Of a stretch of DNA of 64,000 nucleotides, positions 44,439 to 53,061 are shown one piece after another. The position numbers were made by a program, and so were the translations under genes. Location: contig NZ_BMYJ01000001.1 in NCBI RefSeq assembly GCF_014652215.1, forward strand, positions 186,001 through 250,000, in the 5' to 3' direction. This DNA comes from Neogemmobacter tilapiae (GTDB lineage Bacteria > Pseudomonadota > Alphaproteobacteria > Rhodobacterales > Rhodobacteraceae). The notes under the pieces are model-generated. The model worked only from the letters and a program-made list of their open reading frames with translations. It was not told the DNA's origin and did no database searches. Position 1 is the first letter of the stretch. Each line of letters begins with the position of its first letter.

Positions 44439-44977
44439 GCCCCGACCGCCTTGCCCAATTTGTGCAAACGCAGGCGTTTCAGCAGGCCTTTCAGACCCAC
44501 CTCCTCCCCCGCCCTTGCACTGGCCGCCGCCCGCACGCGTTCCAACACGGCGTTCACCTGATCCGGCGCGCCAGACCACAATTCCCACAGAAACCCATCC
44601 GGATCACGCCGTTCCACGCCTTCACTGGCCAGCAGTCCACGCGGAAAATCAGCGGCATTATAGGTCAATATCGCATCCGCATGGCCCGCAATCGCCACGG
44701 CCAGAACATGGGCATCGTTCATATCGGGCAGGACAAGCCGCTGTTCCACGCCAGGTGCCGCAGGCAAAAGCGCCCGTGGAAAGGCCGCGTTCAGCCGCGC
44801 CGCATCCTGCCGCGCCTCTTGCTCATCCAAAGGCCCGCGCTTTCGAACCGCCCGCGCCCATTCTTCCAGAATGCGGTCCGACCACAAAGGTTGATACAGA
44901 CCCTCAGCCGCCACGCCCGCCAAGATCCCCCGCAAAAGCGGCGGATACAGAACGCAGGCGTCTAAGACGACTTTCAA
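44435..44977 (-). CDS. PIN-domain protein
   Basis: 180-residue PIN nuclease fold: D6 in VVLDACVLYPPLLRG, a conserved glutamate in RILEEWARAV, then NDAHVLAVAIAGHADAILTYNAADFP with the metal-binding aspartates. No antitoxin-like gene is adjacent, so a classic VapBC module is unlikely; it may be an RNA-processing PIN protein. Its start overlaps the RlmI-like gene stop by four bases. Confidence 0.85.
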   Translation of the reverse strand: MKVVLDACVLYPPLLRGILAGVAAEGLYQPLWSDRILEEWARAVRKRGPLDEQEARQDAARLNAAFPRALLPAAPGVEQRLVLPDMNDAHVLAVAIAGHADAILTYNAADFPRGLLASEGVERRDPDGFLWELWSGAPDQVNAVLERVRAAASARAGEEVGLKGLLKRLRLHKLGKAVGA

Positions 44978-46206
44978 CCGTCCAGCCGGAAGAACAGCGA
45001 TTTCAGATAACCGCCTTCGGCCAGCTGCGGCAGGATCGGATGGTCCGGCCCGGCAAAGCCGGTGTGGATCAGTTGCGACCGCCGCCCGGCCCGCCCAATG
45101 CCCCGCGCACTGGCATTGCGGAACGAGGACAGATCCGCCGCATGGGAACAGGAACAGCAGACCAGATAGCCCCCCGGTGCAACCAGCAAAGCCGCCAGTC
45201 GCGCCACCCGTTCATAGGCCCGCAACCCCGCCTCCAACGCCGGTTTCGCAGGCGCAAAGGCCGGTGGATCGCAGATCACCAGATCGAATTCCGCGCCTTC
45301 CGCCGCCAAAGCCTCCAGCACCTCAAACGCATCGCCTTGCCGCGTGTCGAAACGATCGGCCAGACCGCTGGCTTCTGCCCCCCGCCGCGCCAGTTCCAGC
45401 GCGGGCGCGCTGGCATCGACGGCCAGCGCCGAATTCGCCCCGCCCGCCAAAGCCGCCAAGGCAAAGCCGCCCACATGGCTGAACATGTCCAGCACCCGCG
45501 CGCCTTTGGCCAAACGCGCCGTCAGCGCATGGTTCGGCCGCTGATCGTAAAACAGCCCCGTCTTCTGCCCGCCCAACAGGTCGGCCATATATGTGGCCCC
45601 GTTCATCGGCACGGGCACAGGCCCGCCGACCAAACCATCCAGCACCACGGTTTCCTCGGGCAAACCTTCAAGCCCCCGCGAACGGCCCGTGCCGTTTTTC
45701 ACAACAGTATCGACGCCCGTCACCGATTTCAGCGCCGCCACCAGCGCCGACAGATGGATTTCCACCCAAGCCGCATTCGGCTGCACCACGGCCACTGGCC
45801 CGAAACGGTCGATCACCATGCCCGGCAATCCATCCGCCTCGGCATGCACCAGTCGGTAGAACGGCTGATCAAACAGCCGCTCCCGCAGGGCCAAAGCCAC
45901 CCGCAGACGCGCCGCGAACCAATCTTCGTTGATCTCGGCGTCCGGGTTGCGGTCTAGAACCCGCGCGATGATCTTGGATTTGGTGTTCACCGTCACCAGA
46001 CCCAGGGGCCGCCGCTCGACATCCTCCAGCACCGCCAGCGCCCCCGGCAGCAACGCCTGAGTCCGCCGGTCCGTCACCAGCTCATCCGCATAGACCCAAG
46101 GGAATCCGTGCCGGATCGCCCGGGCCTCGGCCTTGGGTTTCAAACGCACCACGGGGCGCGCATTCGGGCGGGCGGCGTCATCGCCATTCTGATCATGATC
46201 GTTCAT
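44974..46206 (-). CDS. RlmI-like class I rRNA methyltransferase
   Basis: 410 residues: an N-terminal PUA domain ([17 protein letters not shown]), a central EEHD region ([22 protein letters not shown]) and a C-terminal SAM-binding Rossmann fold with [20 protein letters not shown] and [11 protein letters not shown]. This architecture is that of RlmI (23S m5C1962). It shares the LacI-type operator region with edd but on the opposite strand. ATG 46206 ([10 protein letters not shown]) is chosen as start. Confidence 0.9.
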   Translation of the reverse strand: MNDHDQNGDDAARPNARPVVRLKPKAEARAIRHGFPWVYADELVTDRRTQALLPGALAVLEDVERRPLGLVTVNTKSKIIARVLDRNPDAEINEDWFAARLRVALALRERLFDQPFYRLVHAEADGLPGMVIDRFGPVAVVQPNAAWVEIHLSALVAALKSVTGVDTVVKNGTGRSRGLEGLPEETVVLDGLVGGPVPVPMNGATYMADLLGGQKTGLFYDQRPNHALTARLAKGARVLDMFSHVGGFALAALAGGANSALAVDASAPALELARRGAEASGLADRFDTRQGDAFEVLEALAAEGAEFDLVICDPPAFAPAKPALEAGLRAYERVARLAALLVAPGGYLVCCSCSHAADLSSFRNASARGIGRAGRRSQLIHTGFAGPDHPILPQLAEGGYLKSLFFRLDG

Positions 46207-46311
46207 GCCCCGCCCATAGCGCCAATGGATGCAACCGAAAAGCCCTTGCTTGGTTTTCCCCCGGCAAAGGGCTATTTTCAACTTATGCGCCGACAAGGCC
46301 GCTTCATCACT

Positions 46312-46325
46312 TGTTAGCGCTAACA
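46312..46325. promoter_or_regulatory. LacI-type operator upstream of edd
   Basis: TGTTAGCGCTAACA is a perfect 14-bp palindrome with a central CG, typical of LacI/GalR-family regulators (compare GntR-type operators). It is 40 bases upstream of the edd ATG and 106 bases from the divergent RlmI-like start. I infer repression of edd-eda relieved by a sugar acid. Confidence 0.7.
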
Positions 46326-46364
46326 GGCCCTGCTACATTGTCCGCGAACCGCAGGAGAAGCCCC

Positions 46365-48170
46365 ATGTCGCTGAACCCCACGATTGACCGCGTGACCGAC
46401 CGGATCCGCGAAAGGTCCGAACCCATGCGCAGCGCTTACCTCGCGCGGATGCGGGCGGCCCGCGATGAAGGTCCGGCGCGGGCGCATTTGTCTTGCGGCA
46501 ATCAGGCCCATGCCTATGCGGCGATGGGGGCGGACAAGGCCACGCTCATGGCCGACCGCGCCCCGAATATCGGCATTGTGACGGCCTACAACGATATGCT
46601 TTCCGCGCACCAACCCTATGAGGCCTATCCCGCCCTGATCCGTGAGGCGGCGCGGAAACATGGGGCGACGGCCCAGGTGGCGGGCGGCGTGCCCGCCATG
46701 TGCGACGGGGTGACGCAGGGTCGCGCGGGCATGGAACTGTCGCTGTTTTCCCGCGACGTGATCGCCTTGGCGGCAGGTGTTTCGCTGTCGCACAACACCT
46801 ATGATTCGTCGCTTTATCTGGGCGTCTGCGACAAGATCGTTCCCGGCCTGATCATGGCGGCGGCGACCTTTGGGCATCTTCCGGCGGTGTTTGTGCCCGC
46901 TGGGCCGATGACCTCTGGCCTGCCGAACGATGAAAAATCCAAGGTGCGTAATGCTTTTGCGAATGGAGAGGTCGGGCGAGAGGCGCTGATGGCCGCCGAA
47001 ATGGCCAGCTATCACGGGCCGGGCACCTGCACCTTTTATGGCACGGCGAACACCAATCAGATGCTGATGGAATTCATGGGTCTGCATCTGCCCGGCGCCT
47101 CCTTTGTGAACCCCAATACCCCCCTGCGCGACGCCTTGACGCTGGCCGCTGTCGAACGCGCTGCGCATATCAGCGCCTTGGGCAATGACTATCGTCCGGC
47201 GGGCGAAATTCTGGACGAACGCGCCTTTGTGAATGGTGTGGTCGGGCTGATGGCCACGGGCGGTTCGACAAACCTTGTGCTGCATTTGCCCGCGATGGCC
47301 CGCGCCGCAGGGATCGACCTGACTTTGGACGATTTCGATGCCCTGTCCGACGTCGTGCCGCTGATGGCCAAGGTCTATCCGAACGGTCTGGCCGATGTGA
47401 ACCATTTCCACGCGGCCGGTGGTCTGTCCTTCATGATTGGGCAGTTGCTGGATCAGGGGCTTTTGCACCCCGATGCGAAAACCATCGCGGGCGAAGGGCT
47501 GTCGCATTACCGGCAAGAACCGAAACTGCGCGACGGCGTGCTGGTTTGGGAGGATGGCGCGGCGGATACGCTGAACGACAAGATCCTGCGCCCTGCGGCC
47601 ACCCCTTTTGCGGCGACGGGCGGGTTGAAACTGCTGAACGGCAATCTGGGCACGGGAATCATCAAAATTTCTGCCGTGGCCCCCGAACGCCATGTGATCG
47701 AGGCCCCTGCCCGCGTCTTCCACACGCAAGAGGCGGTGAAAGCGGCTTTCAAGGCGGGTGAGTTTACCGGTGATACGGTCGTCGTGGTCCGCTTCCAGGG
47801 GCCGCAGGCCAACGGGATGCCGGAACTGCATTCGCTGACGCCCATGATGTCGGTCTTGCAGGACAAGGGTTACAAGATGGCCCTTGTCACCGATGGCCGC
47901 ATGTCGGGTGCCTCCGGCAAAGTCCCCGCCGCGATCCATGTCAGTCCCGAGGCAGCGGCAGGTGGCCCCTTGGCCCGCGTGCAGGACGGCGATATTCTGC
48001 GGCTCGATGCCACCAAGGGCACGCTGGAAATTCTGACCCCCGGCTTTGACGCCCGCACGCCCGTTCAGGCCGACCTTACCGCCAACGCCTTCGGCATGGG
48101 CCGCGAATTGTTCGATGTCTTCCGCCGCAATGTCGGCCCCGCCAGCGCCGGGGCGGCGGTCGTCGTCTGA
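46365..48170 (+). CDS. edd: Phosphogluconate dehydratase
   Basis: 601-residue Fe-S dehydratase that makes 2-keto-3-deoxy-6-phosphogluconate in the Entner-Doudoroff pathway. Features: [10 protein letters not shown] near residue 43, [25 protein letters not shown] with a cluster cysteine, and [24 protein letters not shown] 46365 ([14 protein letters not shown]) follows GCAGGAG. It is followed 63 bases later by eda, and a LacI-type palindrome is just upstream. Confidence 0.97.
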   Translation: MSLNPTIDRVTDRIRERSEPMRSAYLARMRAARDEGPARAHLSCGNQAHAYAAMGADKATLMADRAPNIGIVTAYNDMLSAHQPYEAYPALIREAARKHGATAQVAGGVPAMCDGVTQGRAGMELSLFSRDVIALAAGVSLSHNTYDSSLYLGVCDKIVPGLIMAAATFGHLPAVFVPAGPMTSGLPNDEKSKVRNAFANGEVGREALMAAEMASYHGPGTCTFYGTANTNQMLMEFMGLHLPGASFVNPNTPLRDALTLAAVERAAHISALGNDYRPAGEILDERAFVNGVVGLMATGGSTNLVLHLPAMARAAGIDLTLDDFDALSDVVPLMAKVYPNGLADVNHFHAAGGLSFMIGQLLDQGLLHPDAKTIAGEGLSHYRQEPKLRDGVLVWEDGAADTLNDKILRPAATPFAATGGLKLLNGNLGTGIIKISAVAPERHVIEAPARVFHTQEAVKAAFKAGEFTGDTVVVVRFQGPQANGMPELHSLTPMMSVLQDKGYKMALVTDGRMSGASGKVPAAIHVSPEAAAGGPLARVQDGDILRLDATKGTLEILTPGFDARTPVQADLTANAFGMGRELFDVFRRNVGPASAGAAVVV

Positions 48171-48233
48171 CCCTTGCCCTTTCATCCGGCCTGACATACC
48201 GCTTTCAAGACCCACACAACCAAAGGAACCGCC

Positions 48234-48875
48234 ATGACCCCCGAACAGCAAAGCGCGAAAGCCCGCGAAATCTGTGCCTTGGCCCCGGTGGTTCCGGTTC
48301 TTGTCATCCATGACGTCGCCCATGCCAAACCCTTGGCAAAAGCCTTGGTCGCCGGTGGCCTGCCCGCCTTGGAAGTAACGCTGCGCACCCCCGCCGCGCT
48401 GGACGTGATCCGCGCGATGGCCGAGGTTGAAGGCGGCGTTGTTGGGGCAGGCACGCTGCTGACCCCCGCCGATGTCAAGGCCGCGAAAGCCGCTGGCGCG
48501 CAATTCGGCGTGGCTCCGGGCGCGACCGACCGCCTGATCGGCGCTTGTGAGGATGAAGGTCTGCCCCTGCTGGCCGGGGCCGTGACGGCATCCGAGGTTA
48601 TGACCCTGCTGGAAAAGGGCTTCACCATGGCGAAATTCTTCCCGGCTGAAACCAGTGGCGGTGCGGCGGCCTTGAAAGCGCTCGGCGCACCCCTGCCGCA
48701 GATGACCTTTTGCCCCACCGGCGGCATCAGCCCCGACAATGTGGCAAGCTACCTTTCCCTTTCCAACGTCGCCTGCGTCGGCGGAAGCTGGGTCGCCCCC
48801 AAGGGCCTGATGGAAAAGGGCGATTGGGCCCGCATCACCGAACTGGCCCACGCCGCCGCGGCTTTGCCACGCTAA
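48234..48875 (+). CDS. eda: 2-keto-3-deoxy-6-phosphogluconate aldolase
   Basis: 213-residue class I aldolase that cleaves KDPG to pyruvate and glyceraldehyde 3-phosphate. The catalytic pair is E47 (LPALEVTLRT) and Schiff-base K134 (MAKFFPAE); GAGTLLTPADVKAA and CPTGGISPDN complete the barrel motifs. It directly follows edd and is controlled with it. AAAGGAACC precedes the ATG. Confidence 0.96.
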   Translation: MTPEQQSAKAREICALAPVVPVLVIHDVAHAKPLAKALVAGGLPALEVTLRTPAALDVIRAMAEVEGGVVGAGTLLTPADVKAAKAAGAQFGVAPGATDRLIGACEDEGLPLLAGAVTASEVMTLLEKGFTMAKFFPAETSGGAAALKALGAPLPQMTFCPTGGISPDNVASYLSLSNVACVGGSWVAPKGLMEKGDWARITELAHAAAALPR

Positions 48876-48902
48876 CGTCGCGGCAGGCCGGTCCAAACCC
48901 CA

Positions 48903-50246
48903 TCAGACTGCGGCCTGCACCGCCGAAACGATGCCATCAACCACTTCGGTCAACAGCGCATCGTCCTCGCATTCCGCCATCACCCGGATCAGGGGCTCTG
49001 TCCCTGATTTGCGGATCAACAAACGCCCCTTACCCACCAGCCGCGCTTCGGCCTCGGCCACCACGGCCTTGACCTCGGCCGCCTCCATCGGGGTCATACC
49101 CGCGCCAAAGCGCACGTTCTTTAGCATCTGCGGCACGGGCACGAACTGGCGGCTCAGCGCATCAGCCGTTTGTCCCGTCCGCACCATTTCCGCCAGAAAT
49201 TGCAAGCCTGCAATCAGCCCATCGCCCGTCGTCGCATAATCCGTCATCACGATATGGCCGGACTGTTCGCCCCCCAGATTGAACCCACCGCGCCGCATGG
49301 TTTCCACCACATAGCGGTCGCCGACGGCGGTGCGTTCCAGCCCGATCCCCTGCCCGCCCAGCCAGCGTTCCAGCCCCAGGTTCGACATCACCGTCGCCAC
49401 CAGCTTGCCGCCGCGCAAGCGCCCTTCAGCCGCCCAACGGCTGGCCAAAAGCCCCATGATTTGGTCGCCGTCTGCCACCTGGCCCCGCTGGTCCAGAATC
49501 ATCACCCGGTCGGCATCGCCGTCCAGACAAATCCCCATATCCGCCCCATGCGCCACCACTGCCTCGGCTGCCGTCTGGGTGTGGGTCGATCCGCAATTCA
49601 GGTTGATGTTCGTGCCATTGGGCGAAACCCCCACCTGGATCACCTCGGCCCCCAATTCCCAAAGCACCTCGGGCGCAGCCCTATAGGCGGCCCCGTTGGC
49701 GCAATCGATCACCACCTTCAACCCGTCCAGCCGCAGGCCCGAAGGGAAGGTCGATTTCACCCGTTCCACATAGCGAAAACGCCCGTCGTCAATCCGCTTG
49801 GCCCGGCCAATCTGTTCCGGCTCGGCCAAGGCCATCTCACCCTCGACCAGCGCCTCAATCTCCGCTTCGGCCTCATCCGACAGCTTGAAACCGTCAGGGC
49901 CAAAGAATTTGATGCCGTTGTCCTGATGCGGGTTGTGGCTGGCGGAAATCATCACCCCCAGATCGGCCCGCATGGAATGCGTCAGGAAACCCACAGCAGG
50001 CGTCGGCACGGGCCCCAAAAGCAAGACGTTCATGCCCGTCGAGGTCAGCCCCGCCGTCAGGGCGTTTTCCAGCATATAGCCCGAAAGCCGCGTGTCCTTG
50101 CCAATGACCACCCGATGCGCCGCCGAGCCTTCGCGTCGGAAAAACCGCCCCGCCGCCGCGCCCAAACGCAGGGCCATTTCCGCCGTCATCGGATATTGGT
50201 TGGCCCGTCCCCGAACCCCATCCGTCCCGAACAATTTGCGCGTCAT
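48903..50246 (-). CDS. glmM: Phosphoglucosamine mutase
   Basis: 447 residues; converts glucosamine 6-phosphate to glucosamine 1-phosphate for UDP-GlcNAc and peptidoglycan. [13 protein letters not shown] opens the protein. The active-site phosphoserine is S103 in [13 protein letters not shown], the metal loop is DGDADR and the substrate loop is GEQSGH. It overlaps the folP stop by ATGA, giving the folB-folP-glmM operon known in proteobacteria. Confidence 0.96.
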   Translation of the reverse strand: MTRKLFGTDGVRGRANQYPMTAEMALRLGAAAGRFFRREGSAAHRVVIGKDTRLSGYMLENALTAGLTSTGMNVLLLGPVPTPAVGFLTHSMRADLGVMISASHNPHQDNGIKFFGPDGFKLSDEAEAEIEALVEGEMALAEPEQIGRAKRIDDGRFRYVERVKSTFPSGLRLDGLKVVIDCANGAAYRAAPEVLWELGAEVIQVGVSPNGTNINLNCGSTHTQTAAEAVVAHGADMGICLDGDADRVMILDQRGQVADGDQIMGLLASRWAAEGRLRGGKLVATVMSNLGLERWLGGQGIGLERTAVGDRYVVETMRRGGFNLGGEQSGHIVMTDYATTGDGLIAGLQFLAEMVRTGQTADALSRQFVPVPQMLKNVRFGAGMTPMEAAEVKAVVAEAEARLVGKGRLLIRKSGTEPLIRVMAECEDDALLTEVVDGIVSAVQAAV

Positions 50247-51250
50247 TGGCCCATCCCCGTTACCGCTTGCCACAGGCGCAGGGCCTGTCGCGTCATTCCC
50301 ACATCATGCACGCGCAAAATTTGCGCCCCCTGCATCACCCCGGCCAAGGCCACAGCCACTGACCCCGGCGCGCGACGGTCGGCGTCGGCCTCTTGCGCGA
50401 TGGTTCCAATGAACCGCTTGCGCGACACGCCCAAAAGAAGGGGGCAACCCAGCCCGTGAAACAGCGACAACCGCTCCAGCAGCGCCAGATTATGCGCCAG
50501 CGTCTTGCCAAAACCGATGCCGGGATCGACGATGATCCGGCCCCGCGCGATCCCCGCCTGTTCGGCAAAGGCGATCCGTTCGGCCAGATGGTCATAAACA
50601 TCCAGCAGCACATCGCCATAGCGCGGATCGTCCTGCATATCCTGCGGCGTGCCCTGCGCATGCATCAGGCAAACCGGCCAATCACCCGCCGCCAAAACCC
50701 CTGCCATCGCCGGGTCATGCCCCAGCGCTGACACGTCATTCACCATCGCGGCCTCGGCCGCCAATCCCGCCTTCGCAACCGCAGCCTTGCGTGTGTCCAG
50801 ACTGACCGGGGCCAAAGCCTGCACCGCCTGAACCACAGGCAGAATGCGCGCGACCTCCTCAGCCTCGGGCACAAAGGCCGCGCCGGGACGGGTGCTTTCG
50901 CCCCCCACGTCGATGATCTCGGCCCCTTCGCCGATCAGTTCAAGCACATGCCCCACCGCGTGGGCCGCATCGAGATAACGCCCGCCGTCGGAAAAACTGT
51001 CCGGCGTCACGTTCAGAATGCCCATCAGACGCGGCGCGTCCATCGACAGGCCCACCACATCCGCCCGCTTTGCCGTCAACCGCTCCCGCCACTCAGCGGG
51101 CAAATCCGCCACGGGCAAAATGCGCGGTGCCTGCCCGCGCTGCAAAAGCTCTACCTGCGAAAACCATGACCATCCCCCGGCCAAGGGCAGCGCTCCCTCG
51201 GGCCGTGCCACGTCACAGATTGGAATCGGGCGAAAATACTCCATCGCCAC
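50243..51250 (-). CDS. folP: Dihydropteroate synthase
   Basis: 335 residues; joins p-aminobenzoate to hydroxymethyl-dihydropterin diphosphate in folate synthesis. The barrel begins with [16 protein letters not shown] (about residue 75), followed by [27 protein letters not shown]-type MVNDVSALG, and [12 protein letters not shown]. The 70-residue N-terminal extension is common in alphaproteobacteria. GTG 51250 fits the AAGGG site upstream; ATG 51244 is two codons later. Confidence 0.95.
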   Translation of the reverse strand: MAMEYFRPIPICDVARPEGALPLAGGWSWFSQVELLQRGQAPRILPVADLPAEWRERLTAKRADVVGLSMDAPRLMGILNVTPDSFSDGGRYLDAAHAVGHVLELIGEGAEIIDVGGESTRPGAAFVPEAEEVARILPVVQAVQALAPVSLDTRKAAVAKAGLAAEAAMVNDVSALGHDPAMAGVLAAGDWPVCLMHAQGTPQDMQDDPRYGDVLLDVYDHLAERIAFAEQAGIARGRIIVDPGIGFGKTLAHNLALLERLSLFHGLGCPLLLGVSRKRFIGTIAQEADADRRAPGSVAVALAGVMQGAQILRVHDVGMTRQALRLWQAVTGMGQ

Positions 51251-51289
51251 GGGTTAGGCCCTTCGCCCGCTTCGGGCAAGCCCGCCGGA

Positions 51290-52162
51290 TCAGGCCGCCC
51301 TAAAGGGCACGCGGCTTTCCGCGCGCAGCGTTACAGGCCCGTGAATGACCAAAGCCCGCGCTTTCAGATGTTCCGCCAGCCAAAGTGCCAGTTCCTGCCC
51401 ATCCGCCCCTTTCGGCGCATCGGCATGGTCCAGCACCAGTTTCGACGGGGCCCAAACGATCACCCGCCCCCGCCGCAAGGCCCAGTCAATTTCTGTGGCG
51501 CTTTCCACCACCACGCAACGCCCATCCCGCGCGGCCAAAACCCAAGCGTTCTGCTCCATCGCCAAAAGATCGACCCGCCGCTGCGTCAGCGCATTTCCTG
51601 TCACCGGACGCAAACCCTCCGGCATCCCCACGCACAAGGCCAAAGGCGCACCCTGCCCCACCAGCGCATCAATCCGCGCCGAAAGATCGGCGGCGCCGAT
51701 TGTATCATTGTCCAGATAGGTGATCAGCGGTGCGGGCGGCGCTTCCTCGGGTGCTGATGCCGCCTCGCCCTTACGCCGCTCAATCTCCACCCCCAGCGCA
51801 TAGGGCCCGACATCCAGCTTTTCGATCCGCAGGAACAGCCGACGCGCCTGCGGTTCCGCCAAAATCCGCGCAGCCACCCCTTCCGCCAGGGTCTCCAGCA
51901 GGTTCAAACGCCCCGCCGCCAGTTCCGCCGCAATCGCCTCGGTGATCCTGTCATAAGACAGGATCCGGTCCACGTCATCCTCCAGCGGCTGATCATAGCC
52001 CGCCAGTTCGACAACGACATTGAAACGCAACCGTTGCTGACGCCCGCGTTCGCCCTGAAACGCCCCAATATCGGCGCTAACGATATGATCGCGCAACGAA
52101 ATGCGGTCGGCTGCGGCTGGCAGCCGATCTTCCGGATGGGCGAAGGCCCCGCTTTGATCCAT
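51290..52162 (-). CDS. folB: Dihydroneopterin aldolase fused to an extra C-terminal domain
   Basis: 290 residues. Residues about 18-132 are a FolB domain (ISLRDHIVSADIGAFQGER, then DRILSYDRITEAI, RLNLLETLAEGVA and the K115-containing IEKLDVGPYALGVEIER), which makes hydroxymethyl-dihydropterin. A proline/alanine linker (137-147) leads to residues 147-285, which look like a remote amino-acid-kinase-like fold (ending WLAEHLKARALVIHGP). Usual FolB proteins are about 120 residues. Upstream of folP by 39 bases. Confidence 0.88.
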   Translation of the reverse strand: MDQSGAFAHPEDRLPAAADRISLRDHIVSADIGAFQGERGRQQRLRFNVVVELAGYDQPLEDDVDRILSYDRITEAIAAELAAGRLNLLETLAEGVAARILAEPQARRLFLRIEKLDVGPYALGVEIERRKGEAASAPEEAPPAPLITYLDNDTIGAADLSARIDALVGQGAPLALCVGMPEGLRPVTGNALTQRRVDLLAMEQNAWVLAARDGRCVVVESATEIDWALRRGRVIVWAPSKLVLDHADAPKGADGQELALWLAEHLKARALVIHGPVTLRAESRVPFRAA

Positions 52163-52279
52163 GGCCCTCACCGCCCCCTGCTTGCGCCACCCTCGTAGCG
52201 CAGCCAAAGAACGGCGTCACCACCGGATACGACGCAAAGCAGCCCTCAGCGCCCTCATCTTTTTAGCCGAGTGTCGCGC

Positions 52280-52906
52280 TCACGCCCCTGGCTGGCGATA
52301 AAACAGATGCGCACCAATCTGCGCCGTTTTCGGGAAACGCTTGCTCCAGCCGGGACGCACCCGTTTCGTGTGGAAATGCGTCGCCCCATCGGTCAGGCGC
52401 CGCTCTGCCCCGTCCAGCATCAACCGCGCGATCCGCCCGGCCTGCAAAGCCGCATCCTTTTCCCGCATCTTCACCCGCCCATCGCAGGCAAAGCTGAACT
52501 GGCAGGCTCCACGACCGCCCTGATGCACCACACCGCAGACCGTCCGCGGATACAGCGCACTGTCACGACGGTTCAGGATCACTTCCGCCACAGCGAACTG
52601 ACCCTCAATTTCCTCGCCCCGCGATTCAAAATACAGCGCTTGGGTCAGGCATTGCCATTCCTCGTCGCCCTCTGCCTTGGGCAGGCTGTTCACCCAGGCC
52701 TCGTCATAGCGCAGATTCTGCTCAGCGGCTTTCCAGACCAGCGGGGCCACCATGTCCCCCGCCGCATCGGCCAGAAGAGCCACCTTCTGTTGGGCACTAT
52801 CCAGCCACTCTGCCGGTGCCTTCGACGCCCCTGCCGCAGAGAAAAAACCAGCCGCTGCCACCAAGGCCATCGCCCCGGCGGTTGCCCGCACACTTTTCAA
52901 GATCAT
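52280..52906 (-). CDS. SleB-type cell wall hydrolase
   Basis: 208 residues with a signal peptide (ATAGAMALVAAAGFFSAAGA). The Hydrolase_2/SleB domain shows CLTQALYFESRGEEIEGQFAVAEVILNRRDS, with the catalytic glutamate, then CGVVHQGGRGACQFSFACDG and a GATHFHTKRVRPGW end. It likely remodels peptidoglycan in the periplasm. It stands between folB and the PPDK-like gene, on the same strand. Confidence 0.9.
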   Translation of the reverse strand: MILKSVRATAGAMALVAAAGFFSAAGASKAPAEWLDSAQQKVALLADAAGDMVAPLVWKAAEQNLRYDEAWVNSLPKAEGDEEWQCLTQALYFESRGEEIEGQFAVAEVILNRRDSALYPRTVCGVVHQGGRGACQFSFACDGRVKMREKDAALQAGRIARLMLDGAERRLTDGATHFHTKRVRPGWSKRFPKTAQIGAHLFYRQPGA

Positions 52907-53061
52907 TCACATGCTCGGTCTTGTTGCCGTTGGTCCCGCAACTTTCCCCACCCGGGAACCGCTTTGGAACGCGGCTGAATTGGACCTGCCCCCGCATGGG
53001 GTCAAACCCATGTGGCCGAAATCACACGATTTTTGGCGAAATTCCGCCGAATCAGTCGGCG

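Noticed and set aside
44435-44977. VapC-type toxin-antitoxin module
   Set aside because: There is no small antitoxin gene on either side; neighbours are a protease and an rRNA methyltransferase.
46320-48896. A long minus-strand open frame across edd and eda
   Set aside because: Shadow of two well-identified enzymes; the predicted residues show no domain.
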